Positions 23,027 to 32,442 of a stretch of DNA of 61,577 bases are shown here, one piece after another. The DNA is from a virus. The notes under the pieces are model-generated. The model was not told where the DNA came from, made no database searches, and saw only the letters and a list, made by a program, of their open reading frames with translations. The position numbers and the translations under genes were made by a program. Every line of letters begins with the position of its first letter. The stretch's first letter is position 1. The stretch covers positions 1 to 61,577 of IMG/VR virus record IMGVR_UViG_3300033153_010015; one strand, given 5' to 3'.

Positions 23027-23857
23027 ATGAAAGCATACCTCGACATTCTGAAACACGTACTCCAGAACGGAGAACGCAAAGAAAACCGGACGGGGATCGA
23101 TACCCTCGTCGTTCCGCCCCAGATGCTCACCTGCGACCTGCGCGACGGCTTCCCACTCCTGACAACAAAGAAGATGGCCAAGAAGTCCATGCTCGTGGAA
23201 CTGGAGGGCTTCATCGGCGGGATCACCGACAAGCGGTGGTACCAAGAGCGTGGCTGCAATATCTGGAATGAGTGGTCGAATCCGACCAACAACCTCGACA
23301 ACGACCTCGGCCCTATCTATGGGCACCAGTGGAGGAGGTTCGGACACACCCTACCTTCCATGTGCAAGCAGAATCCTCTGCTCCGACCGGAAGATCAGTT
23401 GGCAACAATCATAAACTCACTGAAGACTAATCCCAACGACCGGCGCATGGTCTGCATGGCTTGGAATCCTACGCAGAATGCTGAGATGGCCCTTCCCCCC
23501 TGCCACCTCGGCTTCGTCCTCCAGCATATCAACGGCGTCTTGCATCTGGCGCAGATCCAGCGCAGCTGCGATATGTTCCTCGGCGTCCCGTTCAACTTGG
23601 CCAGCTACGCCATGCTCCTGACCCTTCTGGCCAAAGAAGCAGGCATGGCAGCAGGCACGTTGAACATCCAACTGGTCGACTGCCACGTCTACGTCAACCA
23701 CTTGGATCAGTGCCACGAGCAGTTGAGTCGCACGGAGCGTCCACTCCCTGAAGCACTTATCGGCGACTGGTCAAGTATCTGGGATTGGACCCATAAAGAT
23801 GTGATCTTCTCAGGATACGACCCACATCCTCCGATCAAAGGAAAGGTGGCTGTTTAG
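23027..23857 (+). CDS. thyA: Thymidylate synthase
   Basis: A 276-residue ThyA-type enzyme that methylates dUMP to dTMP using methylenetetrahydrofolate. Visible are the catalytic LPPCH (C159), QRSCDMFLGVPFN (with N190) and DCHVYVNH. The Asn in PFN is kept, which argues against a dCMP hydroxymethylase; a dUMP hydroxymethylase making modified bases cannot be excluded from motifs alone. No thymidine hypermodification kinase was recognised nearby. It supplies precursors for replication. Confidence 0.93.
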   Translation: MKAYLDILKHVLQNGERKENRTGIDTLVVPPQMLTCDLRDGFPLLTTKKMAKKSMLVELEGFIGGITDKRWYQERGCNIWNEWSNPTNNLDNDLGPIYGHQWRRFGHTLPSMCKQNPLLRPEDQLATIINSLKTNPNDRRMVCMAWNPTQNAEMALPPCHLGFVLQHINGVLHLAQIQRSCDMFLGVPFNLASYAMLLTLLAKEAGMAAGTLNIQLVDCHVYVNHLDQCHEQLSRTERPLPEALIGDWSSIWDWTHKDVIFSGYDPHPPIKGKVAV

Positions 23858-23864
23858 CTGCCTC

Positions 23865-23893
23865 TGGACTGATCGGGTATTAGCTGCTATATT
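23865..23893 (+). promoter_or_regulatory. Rightward promoter giving a leaderless mRNA
   Basis: TGGACT (23865-23870), 17 bases, then TATATT (23888-23893). The expected start point, 6-7 bases after the -10 element, is at or next to the A of the ATG at 23899. Confidence 0.6.
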
Positions 23894-23898
23894 CTACA

Positions 23899-25074
23899 AT
23901 GAACGCAGCAGTGGCAAAAAGAGATCTATACCAGATTTTTAAGCGAGATCGCCGCCTCAGAAATGAGGCGGTTGATCCTGTTATGGACCTGCAGCTGCAT
24001 GAACTGGCAGACCCCGGCTCCGTTGTAAAGAAGATCAACGGGCACGCCCAAAATACGCCCACTCCAGAGTGCGTCCCGTCGAAAGAGCGCCACGAAGCGG
24101 TAGAGATGCTTACTGGATTTGGAGACTTCGACCCTTCCGTCGCCGTGACCGATCCTAGGGAGGCGGAGAATCAGCGCCGAAAGCTGCTGGAGCTCAAAGC
24201 AGCACGCATGCAGGCCCGGATGAACACTGAAATCACCGTCGGGCAGACTACCGCCTACAGAACCCTGTGCGTCTACCGCATAATCCGGGAGCTGGCACGC
24301 ATAAAATCGTGCATCAGCCCCGACGAGATCCTTGCAGACGTCGATTTTTGGAACGATCCACCCCCGATGCCGGTCACCGTGGCCCCCGAGCCCATGTACA
24401 AGGCACGGTACCAGGTCATCCAGCCCGTCCGGGCCATGATCCTGGAGTTTGAGCAGCACCTTGGCCGACCGATCCCCTTCGAGCCCCCTAAAGACGATGA
24501 GGAGGCCTGCAAGTACTTCTGCTACGTCATGGAGGAGGTATCCAACAGCCTGTACGTGGAGCGGGGCTCAACGATGATGCCCGATTACGGTATATTTGGC
24601 ACGAAAGGGCTCTTCGACCACCGCACAGCACATCTGGTGTGGCCCTCCCGGCACGAGTTGATCTCCACCGAAGAGCTCCTCATCGAGGAAGTGCTGAGGA
24701 AGTTCACACAAGACGGAGACAGGGCGTCCAAGGGCCGACTTATCAGCAAGTACGGCCTCCTGCGCCACGAAGCCATCGAAATACAGCATTTGACGTTCTC
24801 CTACAGTAAGAATATGATCAGTTCTGACCTCGAGCTGGTGCGTACCAAGGTCCTCATGGGCCTCCAGCACACGGTCGACGAGAGCCTGCTGGTAGGCGAC
24901 GTCAGGGCGCAGATCACGGCATTGACGCAGATAGCCAAGATCTCAGGCCTCTTGGAGGATCATGAAGACGACTTCAATGAGGAGATGAGCCGCACCCTCC
25001 GCGATATGCGTGGCAAAGTGTTCAAGAAGCCTCAGAAGCCGGAAATCCCAATCAGATCAGTAGAGGTAGAGTGA
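23899..25074 (+). CDS. Large hypothetical protein, probably leaderless
   Basis: A 391-residue protein, mostly helical, with no recognised family. A helix-turn-helix-like stretch lies around residues 275-305 (RASKGRLISKYGLLRHEAIE), so DNA binding is possible, for example as a packaging or regulatory protein; that is inference. There is no Shine-Dalgarno sequence before the ATG; instead a promoter -10 element ends five bases upstream. It is followed directly by a lipoprotein-like membrane gene. Confidence 0.75.
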   Translation: MNAAVAKRDLYQIFKRDRRLRNEAVDPVMDLQLHELADPGSVVKKINGHAQNTPTPECVPSKERHEAVEMLTGFGDFDPSVAVTDPREAENQRRKLLELKAARMQARMNTEITVGQTTAYRTLCVYRIIRELARIKSCISPDEILADVDFWNDPPPMPVTVAPEPMYKARYQVIQPVRAMILEFEQHLGRPIPFEPPKDDEEACKYFCYVMEEVSNSLYVERGSTMMPDYGIFGTKGLFDHRTAHLVWPSRHELISTEELLIEEVLRKFTQDGDRASKGRLISKYGLLRHEAIEIQHLTFSYSKNMISSDLELVRTKVLMGLQHTVDESLLVGDVRAQITALTQIAKISGLLEDHEDDFNEEMSRTLRDMRGKVFKKPQKPEIPIRSVEVE

Positions 25075-25682
25075 TGAAGTCGGTTGACATTCAGGCAAAT
25101 ACGTATAGAGTAGTGACCACACGTACCCGTATCGTAGCCGCCCTTTTAGGGGCGGCCTTTCTATTTGGGTGTAAAGAGGTCTCATTACCAGATATCTCCG
25201 GAGACAGCTTCAAGTTGCCTCCTAAGGTGCGCGCCTTTCCTGCACCGCCAGCAGAAGATCCGAAATACCCGAGGTACGACCCGTACCAGCCCCTGTACCA
25301 GGGAAACAGGTTCTGGAGGGACCGGAAGAGTGCCCCTCCGACAAAGAAAATCGACTGGAGGGAGCAGCACAAGATCGAGCTCAGCAACCTGGGGTTCGAT
25401 ATGCTCAAGTGGGGAGCCGTCGGGGCCGTCTTAGGCATAGCCTTCTGCCTTTCAGTTCAGAACGAATTAGCGGACGCTGCAGGGGCCTTCGTGGCCGCGG
25501 CAGGACTCATATCGATCGGCTTCGGTATGGGCTTCCTGTGGATCACGGAAATCTGGCAGTGGATGGTCTACGCGGCGACAGCAGGTGCAACCATCTGGCT
25601 GGTCATGAGATTCCGAGGCAGGGGACTGAAGTTTCGAAAGCCGAAACCTTCTTGCAAAATACCCCCTGAACCTGTAGAGTAA
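25071..25682 (+). CDS. Lipoprotein-like membrane protein
   Basis: A 203-residue protein. The N-terminus has a hydrophobic stretch ending in a lipobox-like LLGAAFLFGC (Cys near residue 34), then a Pro-rich segment. Two to three transmembrane helices follow (about residues 113-185) and a basic tail. Lipidation plus later membrane spans is an unusual order. It lies between an unknown gene and the tail genes; a link to lysis or DNA entry is only a guess. ATGA overlap with the preceding gene. Confidence 0.7.
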   Translation: MMKSVDIQANTYRVVTTRTRIVAALLGAAFLFGCKEVSLPDISGDSFKLPPKVRAFPAPPAEDPKYPRYDPYQPLYQGNRFWRDRKSAPPTKKIDWREQHKIELSNLGFDMLKWGAVGAVLGIAFCLSVQNELADAAGAFVAAAGLISIGFGMGFLWITEIWQWMVYAATAGATIWLVMRFRGRGLKFRKPKPSCKIPPEPVE

Positions 25683-25707
25683 CGCAGGTAAAATCAAGGA
25701 GAAAACG

Positions 25708-26073
25708 ATGTCTAAAGATTTTGTTATCAGACCCCTTCCGCTCATTGAAGAAGATTTGGTCATTGCCCAGAGCGCGTCCGTCACCCTCGACCCCGTGAAG
25801 TTCACCACCAACGACAATGCCAAGGGCGTTCACGGATCGTTTGCTCTGCACATGAAGACCGTCGGGGCGGGCTCAGTAGACGTCACTATCGAGACGTCAG
25901 GCAACGGGGGCGAAAGCTTCGTGCCGCAGCCGACGAAAGTAGTCACGGCGCAGGCAGCCGGCGAGATCCACGTAGCGTTTACCACGCCCCTGAGCTCGGA
26001 TGTCCAACTCAAGATCACTGAGACTGGCGTCGGGGAAGCAACCGTTGAATCCATCTATTTCATCTTCCAATAA
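25708..26073 (+). CDS. Small structural protein, beta-rich
   Basis: A 121-residue protein made almost entirely of predicted beta strands (SADVTL-type spacing; GSVDVTIETSGNGGESF). Position directly before the distal tail genes suggests a tail or baseplate-hub component. AAGGAG precedes the ATG. No family was recognised. Confidence 0.7.
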   Translation: MSKDFVIRPLPLIEEDLVIAQSASVTLDPVKFTTNDNAKGVHGSFALHMKTVGAGSVDVTIETSGNGGESFVPQPTKVVTAQAAGEIHVAFTTPLSSDVQLKITETGVGEATVESIYFIFQ

Positions 26074-26922
26074 ATGACCGTAGCTGAAGGCAGAATCGTC
26101 CAGAACGCGGTACTCCTGTCGTTTGACGCAGGAGACTCCAATGCCGAGTTCGACGGGCCATTGCTTGTAACCAACCAGGCACACTCCATCGTCATCGACT
26201 CAGGTGTCGGTGCTGGTACGTATCTGCCGTTCCCTGAGCTGGAAGTGAAGCTGCCGGACAGATCTGGGGGCTTTGAAGAGAAGGAACTCCTCATAAACAT
26301 CGCGCTGGAGGGCGTCCCCCTTCTCGCGCGGATAGTCGACGGCTACCCGTTCGCCCCCGTCACTGTGAACGTCTACGAATACCTCTTCAACGACATCACG
26401 GGCGAGGTGCCGGAGATTCGGCACTTGTACAAGGGCAGGTTGTCGACAGCGACGAACAACTTCAACAAGATGAAGAACGTCATCCGGGTGTCCGTCAATA
26501 ACGACAAGGGAAAATTGAACTTCCCCCTCGGAGTCACCGCCAACGTTCAGTGCAGCTGGGTGTTTGCCGACACCACGTGCAAGGCCACCAAGATCCAGCT
26601 CGTCAGCACCGTCGACTTCATCAGCGGGACAGTCATCTCTCTGACAGAAGCCCCCAACCCGATCACCTACCCTTCAGGCCTGTTCAATAAGGGCTACGTC
26701 GAACGCAACGGCGTTCGCATCCTGATCAAGGACTGGATCTCTGGGGAGCTTGTCTACTGCGCGAAGCCGGTACCGCCCGAGTGGGCGGGGGAAGACATCA
26801 CCCTCAACAGCGGGTGTGACAGGTCGCTTGAGACATGCATCGGAATCTACGACAATCAGAACAACTTCGGCGGACTCGGGTACCTCATGAGCGCACACAA
26901 CCCGTTGTACGAGGAACCCTAA
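26074..26922 (+). CDS. Distal tail protein, DUF2163/BR0599-like
   Basis: A 282-residue tail protein. The C-terminal motif (CDRSLETCIGIYDNQNNFGG, then YLMSAHNPLY) matches the pattern of the phage BR0599/DUF2163 family, found between distal tail and NlpC/P60 genes in many siphoviruses. It probably forms part of the tail tip hub. It starts directly after the preceding stop and is followed by NlpC/P60 and the large tip protein, a standard gene order. Confidence 0.85.
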   Translation: MTVAEGRIVQNAVLLSFDAGDSNAEFDGPLLVTNQAHSIVIDSGVGAGTYLPFPELEVKLPDRSGGFEEKELLINIALEGVPLLARIVDGYPFAPVTVNVYEYLFNDITGEVPEIRHLYKGRLSTATNNFNKMKNVIRVSVNNDKGKLNFPLGVTANVQCSWVFADTTCKATKIQLVSTVDFISGTVISLTEAPNPITYPSGLFNKGYVERNGVRILIKDWISGELVYCAKPVPPEWAGEDITLNSGCDRSLETCIGIYDNQNNFGGLGYLMSAHNPLYEEP

Positions 26923-27395
26923 TGCGCTGGCAGCACCTTGACCCTAAAATCGAGAGCCGCATCGCTGGTGCCATCCGCCCCTGGAGCGGCACCCCCTACA
27001 TGCCTGGGCAGCAGAAGAAGGGCATAGGCGTCGATTGCGTCAGGTTCGTCACCGGAGTCCTCGACGAGCTCTACGGCATCCATAGGGACTACAAGGCCCT
27101 CCCCCTTGACGTGTGCATGCACGACCCGAAGAAGGCAGTCAAGACCATGCTCACCATCCTTCACCTGTACCCGAACGAAGTGTTGGACGACCTGTCGGTC
27201 GTAGAGCCGGGAGATGTCCTCCTCACCGGAACATCCGAGGCACCGGGCCACGCCATGCTGGCGGGAGTGCTTGACAATCGCCTCTGGCACGCGGATGGTA
27301 AAAGAGTGGTTTCCACAGCACCGAGGTTCGGCAGAGGATCGCTGAGCCGGCTGTATAGGATAATTCGTCCGGACAACAAAGAGAGTTGGGTATAA
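26922..27395 (+). CDS. NlpC/P60-type tail peptidase
   Basis: A 157-residue cysteine peptidase-like protein. The catalytic Cys is in GVDCVRFVTG and the His in APGHAMLAGV; a later conserved position is less clear. In siphovirus tails these enzymes sit at the tip and open the cell wall during DNA entry. The ATG at 26922 overlaps the preceding stop (TAATG), as does the next gene. Confidence 0.85.
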   Translation: MRWQHLDPKIESRIAGAIRPWSGTPYMPGQQKKGIGVDCVRFVTGVLDELYGIHRDYKALPLDVCMHDPKKAVKTMLTILHLYPNEVLDDLSVVEPGDVLLTGTSEAPGHAMLAGVLDNRLWHADGKRVVSTAPRFGRGSLSRLYRIIRPDNKESWV

Positions 27396-30300
27396 TGGCA
27401 ATCTTCACGATCCCCAATCTAGTCAAACTGGCCATGGCCGTGGCGTCTTCAGCGTACTCCTACTACGCCAACAAGAAGATGATGGACGATAGGAAAAAGA
27501 AGCCTACTTCGGACGACCGGCCTACTACCACCACCACACGAGGGGCCTACCTGCCACTCTTGATAGGCCGCCGCAGGCTGGGACCAATCGTAGCGTGGGT
27601 GGTCGACCGGCAGACGGTGGGGGAGACGGTGACCGAGACCGCTGGACACCTACTCTGCGTAGGTCCTGCCAGCAGGATTTATCGGATTTTCGAGAACGGT
27701 AAGATCATCTTTTCGCAGCAGTTGGAGAGGTACTCGGGGACCTCAGGGACACTCTCCGGATCTACGTTCAACACATCAAACGGTAGAAGTTTCACAATCT
27801 ACTGGGGAGAGAACCTCCCTCCAGCTTCGGGAGCCCCTCCTGAATTGGGATCTGAGCTTCCTCGAGTCTGCTACATTGTGTGGACAGCCTTGGAGCTTGA
27901 AGGCAACCTGTGGCCTGAATTCACCTACGATATAGGAGTCGACCCCCTCCCGAACGGAGACGGTATAGGTACCTCAATCGTCGGCAGCCCACCCGAGGTA
28001 GGCGACTACGAGGATATTCAGGACACCCAGAACGGGTTCCCTGGGGCGAACTACGTGGAGATCCTCGGAGATCACTCAGCTGAATACACAGGCGCCAACG
28101 CACTCATCAGATTTGACCAGGTTCCGGAGGATCAGACTTCAGGCAGTTGGATAATCACGATTACAAACAACGGAACCCCTCCGCCAGTAATCACGAACGC
28201 CTCCACTTTGACTCGGCAAAGTACGACGTGGGACGGGGAAGTCCTGTCCTTCGACTTCAACAGGTGGTACGTCGTGGCGGCATACCAAGACCTTGGCCCA
28301 GGAGACCTCTACTTCACGACGACGATGCTTGCGGAATACACCCTTCAGAACCTGCCTGCAGAGGGCAAGACTATCCGGATCTCGGTAGATATCGCCACAG
28401 GAAGGGGCGACAGATTAGACAACTTCAACCAGATCTCCATCATCTCAAATGCCGTAGTCAAGGGCAGCATTAAACACCTCGGGTACCTCTACGACAATCC
28501 GGAAAGTGTTACAGGCGAAGTGATCACAGGTGACGTCAGATTCACCAAGTACAATGTCGAGATCGAGGGATCTGCGTGGGTACACTACGACATCGTATAC
28601 ACGATCCAAGACAATGATGACCTCGAAGAAGATTGGAAGTTCAGTTTCGAGGCTCAGGCAGACGAGGCGACGATACCTCCGCCTAGAGTGTTTGTTTGGG
28701 ACATCGCCAACCTTGAAGCGCAGGCAGGCACCGAATACGACATCCGCAGAGTCTCTCTCCTGAACAACTTGTCCCCGACAGGCCTCGGAGAGGATATGAC
28801 CCTCTGGGACACTGTCGACGACACCAATGGCACCATCGAGTTCATAGACAGTGGGCCGTCGTACAAGACGCCGCCGGCGGAAGCCTCCGGGACCTACCAG
28901 AACCGATTGGACGTTACAGGCACGCCTGCTCCTGCAGTCGCGGTACTGTCGAGGGATCTCAGGACAGTCTACCCGAACGAGGGCGACTTGATCCAGTACT
29001 CCTTCTTCATGGCCGTGGTGGAAGGCGTCCTGAAAGTCTCCGTCGACGGAGGTGCTGCAGACTACTGGAGCGCCACAATCACGGCCATAGGCGGAGGGAT
29101 ATCCTACGTCACATCCGACACCAATACGGTCCTTCTCATGGAAGCCACGTCAGACCCTGACTGGTTGAAAGTGACGGTGCAGCACGAAGTCCAGCCCGCG
29201 GAGTCCGGCTTCGTCGGACTGGACTACTACGTGCAGATAGCACTCACAAACACGTCCTCCCCCTCAGAAGTGTACATCCAAGATTTGGATTCTGGAGAAG
29301 GATCCGACAAGAAGACTCGCGTAGAGCTCAACGATGAGATCACGATCCTTACCGACTTCACAGGGGAGATGGCCCCGGTCATTCCTGAAGTGATTGGTGG
29401 GGCAAACGCCGCAGGCGTTATCCATCAACTACTCTTCGAGCCGTACCCATACGGAGCCAACCTGGACCCCGCGGATTACGACCTCGACACCCTCAGTGCC
29501 TTGAGTCAATTGATGGCCTCAGAAAACTTGCCGGCATCGGTCATAGCCGACGAGGGCAAGGACCTCGAGGCCGTCCTGGCAAACATCCTGCAAGACATTG
29601 GCGCCATGATGTACTGGGACTCCTCTGTAGGTCAGTACAGGTTCAAGGCCATCCGGGCCGACAGCCTCGAGGATGAGATCATAGACATTACCGCTCTGAC
29701 CCAGAATCCCCAGACTACGGTGGTCCACGACGAGACCTTGACCAATCAGCTCGTCTTCTCGTTCTCCGACATTGCGAGGAAGTACAAGGAGACCACACTT
29801 CTTTACGACAACGACGCGGTGGTAGAGGAGGGATACGGGCAGACAAAGAGATCGCGGCAGGTACGTATACCTACGGCCATCGACTTCGAAACTGCTAAGG
29901 TTATCGCAGAGAGACGCAGTCAAGAAGAGCTCGGCCGTCCAAGCTCTTTCAAGGTATACACCTCGAGAGGCGTCGTCAGAAACCCTGGAGATGCGATCCA
30001 GATCCCGGATAATAGTCTTGTTTTGAGAGTCCTGGGAGTGCTCGACAACACTGAGACGAATGAGGTAGTCCTTGAAGCTGTGACAGAGTTCTACGGCATC
30101 CCCACGTCGGTATCCAACGTCCCTCCAGGAGGAGGCACGGACACAGACGGACTGCTACCGGACAAAGACATCGCATTCAACATCATTGAGCTGCCGAGAA
30201 GACTATCCACGGAACTTAACCGGATATTCTCCCCACGCATCCGGGGAGCATTGGATACCGTGGCAGCACACCTCTGGTTTTCTACCGACGGATCCACCTA

Positions 30301-31126
30301 CTTCCAGGACAACGTGTCGTCTAGGGCCTTCGCAGGGGGCAACTTAAATCAGACCATGTCTGCGGAGGGGTACATCATCGAAGAAGGCCCTGTCATCAAT
30401 ATTGAAGGCCCTGACAGCATCGAAGTCCTCGACCTGACAGGAGCGGACAAAGATTGGCGCCGAGGCCGGCAGGTAGCCCTGATAGGTCATGAATGGTTTT
30501 TCGTCCAGAAGGTCACCGTACTCAACTCCCAGCAATTCAGACTCGACAATTTGATCCGGGCAAGGTACTCCTCTGAGGCTCAGTCGCACGCGGTAGGCAC
30601 TCAGGTCTATATCTTCGAGGACACCAAACTCACATGGGCAATCACCCAACCCGCCGCCGGCACATCCCTGTCGCTGAAGACGCAGCCGTTCAACGCCTTC
30701 GGGTCGCTTGACCTTGCCAACATCGTTCCCGATACCAAGATCGTCCTCGGAGACGGAACCCGCCCAGCCCCGCCGTACGGCATCAACACGCCCGAAGGGG
30801 CCTCTGCATGGCTTACAGGAGGTGATGCAGTCCTCTCGTGGCAATACCGCAACGGCATTGCTCCAGGAGCAGGAGAGACACCTGCAGGCGTTCCGGTAGG
30901 TACTGCAGCGCCCGAGGGGACCTTTACATTACAAGTTTGGGATGATACATTTACTACACTGAAGCGGACGGAGACCGGATTGCTGACCGCGGCGTATACG
31001 TACACCCAAGCGAACCTCGTGAGCGACTTCGCGGGAGAGCCCTCAGCATTCGGAGTCCGGGTGATAAACATCTCAAGCGCAGGACTCACTTCCGATCAGG
31101 CGCAGGCAGTAATCAATTTAGCGTGA
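27395..31126 (+). CDS. Tail tip / central fibre protein
   Basis: A 1243-residue protein with a short hydrophobic N-terminus (LVKLAMAVASSAYSYYANKK), a basic linker and a tail-hub region with LLIGRRRLGPIVAW. A long beta-rich mid-section follows, with a C-terminal fibronectin-like stretch. Size, position after NlpC/P60 and the N-terminal architecture match gpJ-like tip proteins that contact the host. Residues 200-650 contain several strand-rich segments that may be receptor-binding or carbohydrate-binding insertions. Confidence 0.85.
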   Translation: MAIFTIPNLVKLAMAVASSAYSYYANKKMMDDRKKKPTSDDRPTTTTTRGAYLPLLIGRRRLGPIVAWVVDRQTVGETVTETAGHLLCVGPASRIYRIFENGKIIFSQQLERYSGTSGTLSGSTFNTSNGRSFTIYWGENLPPASGAPPELGSELPRVCYIVWTALELEGNLWPEFTYDIGVDPLPNGDGIGTSIVGSPPEVGDYEDIQDTQNGFPGANYVEILGDHSAEYTGANALIRFDQVPEDQTSGSWIITITNNGTPPPVITNASTLTRQSTTWDGEVLSFDFNRWYVVAAYQDLGPGDLYFTTTMLAEYTLQNLPAEGKTIRISVDIATGRGDRLDNFNQISIISNAVVKGSIKHLGYLYDNPESVTGEVITGDVRFTKYNVEIEGSAWVHYDIVYTIQDNDDLEEDWKFSFEAQADEATIPPPRVFVWDIANLEAQAGTEYDIRRVSLLNNLSPTGLGEDMTLWDTVDDTNGTIEFIDSGPSYKTPPAEASGTYQNRLDVTGTPAPAVAVLSRDLRTVYPNEGDLIQYSFFMAVVEGVLKVSVDGGAADYWSATITAIGGGISYVTSDTNTVLLMEATSDPDWLKVTVQHEVQPAESGFVGLDYYVQIALTNTSSPSEVYIQDLDSGEGSDKKTRVELNDEITILTDFTGEMAPVIPEVIGGANAAGVIHQLLFEPYPYGANLDPADYDLDTLSALSQLMASENLPASVIADEGKDLEAVLANILQDIGAMMYWDSSVGQYRFKAIRADSLEDEIIDITALTQNPQTTVVHDETLTNQLVFSFSDIARKYKETTLLYDNDAVVEEGYGQTKRSRQVRIPTAIDFETAKVIAERRSQEELGRPSSFKVYTSRGVVRNPGDAIQIPDNSLVLRVLGVLDNTETNEVVLEAVTEFYGIPTSVSNVPPGGGTDTDGLLPDKDIAFNIIELPRRLSTELNRIFSPRIRGALDTVAAHLWFSTDGSTYFQDNVSSRAFAGGNLNQTMSAEGYIIEEGPVINIEGPDSIEVLDLTGADKDWRRGRQVALIGHEWFFVQKVTVLNSQQFRLDNLIRARYSSEAQSHAVGTQVYIFEDTKLTWAITQPAAGTSLSLKTQPFNAFGSLDLANIVPDTKIVLGDGTRPAPPYGINTPEGASAWLTGGDAVLSWQYRNGIAPGAGETPAGVPVGTAAPEGTFTLQVWDDTFTTLKRTETGLLTAAYTYTQANLVSDFAGEPSAFGVRVINISSAGLTSDQAQAVINLA

Positions 31127-31133
31127 GGATAAT

Positions 31134-31886
31134 ATGGCAATCAGACCAGTATTAGCGGATGTCCTGTCAGGGGCAGAGAGCTGGGACACGACGATCAATC
31201 AGAACAACGCCAAGATTGCCACGGCGCCGTTCCCCCTCCTGCTCGAGTCCAGCAAGACGAACCTCGACAACAACTGGGACCCGGCACTGTTCGATGCCTG
31301 CATCGCTGTCGTATGGGACGGAGTGGCTGGCAACCCGGTAACCATGTACGCCTCCCGCCACGACGCATGGGAGCCGGTCTCCACGTTGGCCAACACAGGC
31401 GTCCTCTCGACAGATAAGCTGCTTCACTTCTCGGACGCCCAAGGGGACAGTCTCGCCAACGGAGGCATCACCGCAGGCGTTTGGACTCCCAGACCGTTCA
31501 GAACAGCGCATGTGACCAACATTGCCGGCGCCGTACTGAACCTCAACCCCACAGACACTGTGGAGCTGCCTGAGGCAACCTTCTGGGTCGAGGCACTTTT
31601 CAACGGGTTCGAGATCGATGACACCGTCGGCAGGCTTCGGCAAATATCCGGCGTTGCGGCCGACATCCTCATGGGCCGCCGAATGTTCACATCCTCAGGG
31701 CATGTGACACCGACCACACAGACAGGCCTCTGCGGGCTCTTCACCAACGCCACGGGGTCTGCGCAGACATTCCAGATCCAGCAGATCTGCACGCTAACCA
31801 ACGCCGTCGACGGGTTCGGCCCTGCATCCACGCTGGGCGGAGCCAACACGACATACGCTGACTACAAAATCTGGCAGGTATCCTAA
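31134..31886 (+). CDS. Tail or fibre structural protein, DUF2793-like
   Basis: A 250-residue protein starting MAIRPVLADVLSGAESWDTT, with later strand-rich sequence (TVELPEATFWVEALFNGFEI). Short proteins with this N-terminal pattern follow tip proteins in many phages and are taken to be structural. The ATG follows GAGGATAAT. Identification is by position and pattern only. Confidence 0.65.
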   Translation: MAIRPVLADVLSGAESWDTTINQNNAKIATAPFPLLLESSKTNLDNNWDPALFDACIAVVWDGVAGNPVTMYASRHDAWEPVSTLANTGVLSTDKLLHFSDAQGDSLANGGITAGVWTPRPFRTAHVTNIAGAVLNLNPTDTVELPEATFWVEALFNGFEIDDTVGRLRQISGVAADILMGRRMFTSSGHVTPTTQTGLCGLFTNATGSAQTFQIQQICTLTNAVDGFGPASTLGGANTTYADYKIWQVS

Positions 31887-32188
31887 TGAAGAAATACTAC
31901 GAATGGGTCGGCGAAGACGTGCCTGTTGAGTTCTCCGGAACTGCAGAGGAGGTCGAAGCGTTCGAGGCTGAGAATGCTCAGCTGACGCGCGTACTTAAAG
32001 CGCGGCACGACGTGCTGGCAGCGAGGACGGAGGGTGCTCGTAAACGTCGGAAGCGCCTCAAGAGGTACTCCCTCGGCAAGCAGCTCAAAACGATCTGGAG
32101 CGCCTTGGAGTTCATGCGCGACACAGGCACTGAGTTCCCCTCGAACGTGGCCGAGATGATGGATAAACTGAACCAAGAGGAGTCATAA
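31886..32188 (+). CDS. Hypothetical helical protein
   Basis: A 100-residue helical protein with a strongly basic centre (GARKRRKRLKRYSLGKQLK). TAATG overlap with the preceding gene. Its size, near the terminase, would allow a chaperone or small packaging role, but there is no motif for it. Confidence 0.65.
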   Translation: MKKYYEWVGEDVPVEFSGTAEEVEAFEAENAQLTRVLKARHDVLAARTEGARKRRKRLKRYSLGKQLKTIWSALEFMRDTGTEFPSNVAEMMDKLNQEES

Positions 32189-32190
32189 TC

Positions 32191-32436
32191 ATGGCCAAAA
32201 GCAAAGGCAAGAAAGTTACCATCAACCTGTTTCCGGAGGGTGAGCTTGAAATCACCACAGCAGACGCCGAAACGGTCACGCCCTTCTGCAACTACGCGCA
32301 CCCCGACACGCGCGCTTCGATCACACACAGCAAAGTCACTACCAAGGACGGGAAGGCATACAGAACGCTTCAATCCGTGGAAGATGTTAAGCTTCTGATC
32401 AAAGAAGCCGGCGGAAGACTTCGCGGCCGCAACTAG
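32191..32436 (+). CDS. Hypothetical protein, last of the rightward tail operon
   Basis: An 81-residue basic protein of unknown family. It ends six bases before the convergent terminase stop; no obvious terminator lies between them, so the two transcripts may overlap. Confidence 0.65.
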   Translation: MAKSKGKKVTINLFPEGELEITTADAETVTPFCNYAHPDTRASITHSKVTTKDGKAYRTLQSVEDVKLLIKEAGGRLRGRN

Positions 32437-32442
32437 CCGGTA

